Shown piece by piece: positions 60,785-64,000 of a DNA stretch of 64,000 bases. The stretch spans positions 7,564,001 to 7,628,000 of the forward strand of contig OU612075.1 of assembly GCA_914767715.1 (NCBI GenBank), read 5' to 3'. The translations under genes and the position numbers were made by a program. A model generated the notes under the pieces. The model had not been told where the DNA came from and did no database searches. It saw nothing but the letters and a program-made list of their open reading frames with translations. The stretch comes from Membranipora membranacea. Lineage: Eukaryota; Bryozoa; Gymnolaemata; Cheilostomatida; Membraniporidae. Within the stretch, counting starts at the first letter, position 1, and each line of letters starts with the position of its first letter.

Positions 60785-63700
60785 ACGCCTTATATAGTTG
60801 GGCTAATGGCTACATGCTGATGAGGTAGTTTGTCATCAGTAAAAAGCCAAACAAAATTGGAGGTAAGTATTCGGTGTCTGGCAGGGTCGCCAACCTACTT
60901 TTTGGGTTTACATTTAGATTAATAATCATTATTTTTGACACGACTAGGACTATATGATGATGAGGAAACGACAGAGATCTTTAATTAAAGCTAGAAAGAT
61001 TTTGTCTATAGACAGGATCAAGGATGAGTGGAGAGTTTGTTGACGGGGGGGGGGGGGGGGGGACTACAGGTAGGTAAAATTAGTATAATTTAGCCATTAA
61101 CAAATTACAATAACATTGACCGCATTCCTGGAGCTTGAGTGGAAGCAAATACAAACACAAATACAAGTACAAATTTTATCCGGAGGAAAAAAATTTTCCA
61201 GATCATTGCTGCATCATGTGGCACTCTGGGTTATCTTCATAGGACCCATTGGAATATCACTCTATCTTGTTATGGCAGTTTGACGATCAAGTGAATTCTT
61301 TCTCTAATGCTCTAGCTTCTAGCCCGCATACAATAACCAAGTAGTAGACATTTACATCTAGTAATAGAACTCAAAAGCTCGGTTTGTTGGTAAAACATCG
61401 ACATTAACGACGCAGTCTGCACTACAAACAGAGGAGTTTGGGTTAAGTTGCTTGTAATGGTCAAGCAATCAGCCCTGGCAAGCTGAAAATAGTCATACTA
61501 ATACACACTAAAACTAGAGAGTTTTGGTTGCAACTGTTCAATCGGAATACCTAAACCATCCACGGGAGTTTCGTCCTTGAACCATTCGAATGATGTAATA
61601 TTTCACTTAAAATTTGTACATTTGGCTAGTGTTTGCGATAAATCGATCAATTTTGAGAGTATTTAATAAAATAAGTTTGAAACATACCCCGATCTGAAAA
61701 GCATTCTTAGCAGCTGCAAGTTACGACCCAGCCACCTGTTCGAGTTAAAGTCAGGAGAGTGTTTGGGAAAGTTGATCGATAAAAGATAAGGTTTGTATAC
61801 ATAGCAAGCTATATTATATAACTTCTATACATCAGGTTTCATGAACTTGGTCATTGTCTGTCCGCCAGTGTTTTCTGTATAGCAGGATCAACGTTCTCAC
61901 AATCGGATATAAAACACTATGTATAGTTGACATGTTCGCATGAGGCTCGGCTTTTGAATTGCAGGACACTTTTTGCTTAATTTTGGCTTCGGCTGTGAAT
62001 GCGGTAAAATACAATAATGAATTTTTACCTGTGAGAATGATCTGAAATTTATAGTTCCGTGAGAACATTGACTGTATTTTAAGTGGAATTATAACACTGA
62101 ACACATGCTGTGCTGAGGCCAAATCTAACCTCAAATCCGCAGGAGGAATTCTTTTCTATTCGAAAGGCTGTTATAGTTGTGTTGATGAACTGTGCCAATC
62201 AAAGTTTGTATTATCTGCATCTTTGGAGTTTAGAAAGTTTAGAACCAACAAAGGGATCGCTAGGTCCAATCCTTTCTATTATACATGCTCTGAACGTTCA
62301 ACTTTCTTTATTGCTCTGAAGCCCATCTACCTATGAACATTATAGCCGGTGTTCTTTCCACGAAGCTTTACGGAACACCAGAGAAATTATGGCACGTGCA
62401 GATTGCTCAAACTTAATAGAAGTGACAAGGATTTGTTTTTTTGTGTGTATCCTGTATTTTGTTAGAAGTTTAACTAGACGGAACAAGAAACATGATGTCT
62501 CAGTTTATAGTTTAGGTTATTAATCATCCCAGCTTTATGTCTATTAGATGAATCAGTGAATTGGAAATTGAATAGAATGTTGGTCATATGGCCTATGATA
62601 TACTCATTGTTTTAAGCAGTGGTTTTTTGGATTGAAAAGAAGCAGTCAGAATACAAGACAGGTTAGTCTCCACAACCCAAGCAATCAGAATCAACACATT
62701 GGCTATATATACTGCAATGAAACAAATGCTGTTATTCCTTGCTGAAACTAATATAGGTCTTATTATTGAGTTATACATACGGTTAGGAGTTTTCCTTGCA
62801 TGTTTAAAGAGAAGACAAGAACTCATCGGCTTTATTTAACTATTTAGATATTCCAGCAGGGAGTTTGGGACAATTCCCTGGGTACTAGGCTCAATTACTT
62901 TCAAAACAAATCTCCAAGTGACTTGATCCAGATGGATAAGAAGACAGATGATGAGGAGTTTGGAAAATGCAAGTATTGATCAAGCCAGAAAAGACTGGTT
63001 AGCTTCAACAGAAGACAAGATCTGCAGAAGCTGCAGAAGAGTGATTTGTGATGAGTGTATGGAGTTTCTTAGGGTCAGCCCAGTGATAGAAAATGTGACA
63101 GTCTCATGCATTACGATCTTTTGCACTGTTCTGGCCGCACACACATTGGCTTCATGACAGTCTTGAATGGCTGTAAGTTGATGAGGGACGTTCAATGAGC
63201 TAGGCTTTTTAAACCAGACCCTCGCAATCACTTTGCTGAAGATTCTTGCAAATACCTAGGCAAATTTGTTCACAAATCATTCATTCAGATGGTAAATATA
63301 TATAGTTTCAGCATGCGGTGAGCGATTACAGGATGAGAACTCTAGTAGGTCTCACTCATCTCAACAACGACCTATCATTTCTGGCAGCTTTTAATTGTGA
63401 GACCCCCCTCCCAAGCCACGAAGTTAGCTGTCTTTGGGGTCTGTGAGGCTGAAAGGAATGCGTGGTAGCTTGTCAGTGTCATGAAGAATTGTGAGACAAC
63501 ATCAACAATAAAAAGGGTCTGAAGTGGCAAGCCTGGCTTTAGTAAGTCCTAAAGTGCAGACCCAGCATCCTCTCCACAATATATTAGCATGAGATGAGGT
63601 TTGGTGGTACAATACATCTGTGATCACCATAGAGCTCTAGGAGGTGCCCCACAGGACTTGGCTTTACCATATAGCACTAATGATAAATATTACTTTACTC

Positions 63701-63923
63701 ACACATATACAGACAGTAACAATATTATACATACATTTATATATACAACATACAGTGGCAAACTGTTTCAAACAGATCAACCTAAGAAAGCACAATCAGA
63801 CTTTAATACATAAAGCAAAGAGAATTAACGAAACAATAGAATAGGTTTTATAAGTCTAGTCTGCTTATTTTATCAAGCTGATATGAGAAAGCATACTCAC
63901 AGTCACTGTGTTGATTGTATTTT
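60785..63923. other. Intergenic right end, no supported gene
   Basis: URAH upstream flank, including a poly-G run near 61047-61061. A 69-codon plus-strand ORF at 62948 with a Cys-rich stretch (KICRSCRRVICDEC) and an opposite-strand ORF overlap, and neither shows splice structure or family identity. No promoter or RNA gene was recognised. Confidence 0.45.
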
Positions 63924-64000
63924 AAGTGCTCAAATGGTGCAAGATGCTGGTAGAGGCATTTCAAAGTGGTTGATAACGAAATGCTTCCACCAGCATCTTG
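63924..64000. mobile_element. Truncated palindrome of the GTTTAAGCGCTC family
   Basis: TTTAAGTGCTCAAATGGTGC, then GATGCTGGTAGAGGCATTTCA, then the start of the returning arm (GATAACGAAATGCTTCCACC), cut by the window end. It is homologous to 50321-50446 with diverged ends. Confidence 0.7.

Noticed and set aside
62948-63231. Overlapping Cys-rich ORF (plus) and 83-codon ORF (minus)
   Set aside because: KICRSCRRVICDEC looks zinc-binding, but spacing matches no family I can name and there is no exon structure; left as unassigned intergenic sequence.

Overview
This is animal nuclear DNA: AT-rich, with intron-split genes using GT-AG sites, introns of roughly 100-4300 bp, and many short palindromic repeats. 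I rebuilt seven protein-coding genes by joining exons in matching phase. All seven are recognisable animal families. Short introns, many MITE-like hairpins and a secreted chitin-binding protein suggest a (probably marine) invertebrate. I cannot name the phylum from sequence alone.

Layout, left to right: (1) 423-10289 (+), the 3' part of a PELP1-like gene (Rix1/PELP1 ribosome-biogenesis scaffold), whose 5' part lies off the left edge; (2) 10290-19362, a gene-poor stretch with a decayed membrane-protein-like ORF, a candidate upstream first exon and an unassigned minus-strand ORF; (3) 19363-30763 (+), a complete 16-exon SLC6 Na+/Cl--coupled transporter of 699 aa; (4) 33493-36805 (+), GUCD1 in eight exons, 243 aa; (5) 38100-46641 (-), XRRA1 in 13 exons, 824 aa; (6) 47328-53168 (+), PPP1R7/SDS22 in eight exons, 331 aa, head-to-head with XRRA1; (7) 55585-57243 (+), a 110-aa secreted chitin-binding (CBM14-like) protein with a TATA/Inr promoter and a 5'UTR exon; (8) 58071-60784 (-), 5-hydroxyisourate hydrolase (transthyretin family) in four exons; (9) 60785-64000, no supported gene, ending in a truncated palindromic repeat.

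The genes act in separate processes: ribosome biogenesis, solute uptake, a papain-like fold of unclear role, an LRR protein, PP1 regulation, extracellular chitin binding and urate breakdown. I see no operon-like or system-like functional link. The most notable unexplained content is repetitive. It includes several families of short inverted repeats, each seen two to eight times, a dispersed GCATTGTGGGA-containing motif, a tandem array of splice acceptors in front of an XRRA1 exon, and an HIU hydrolase gene that appears able to encode both a standard-length and a signal-bearing protein. I found no convincing new multi-gene system.
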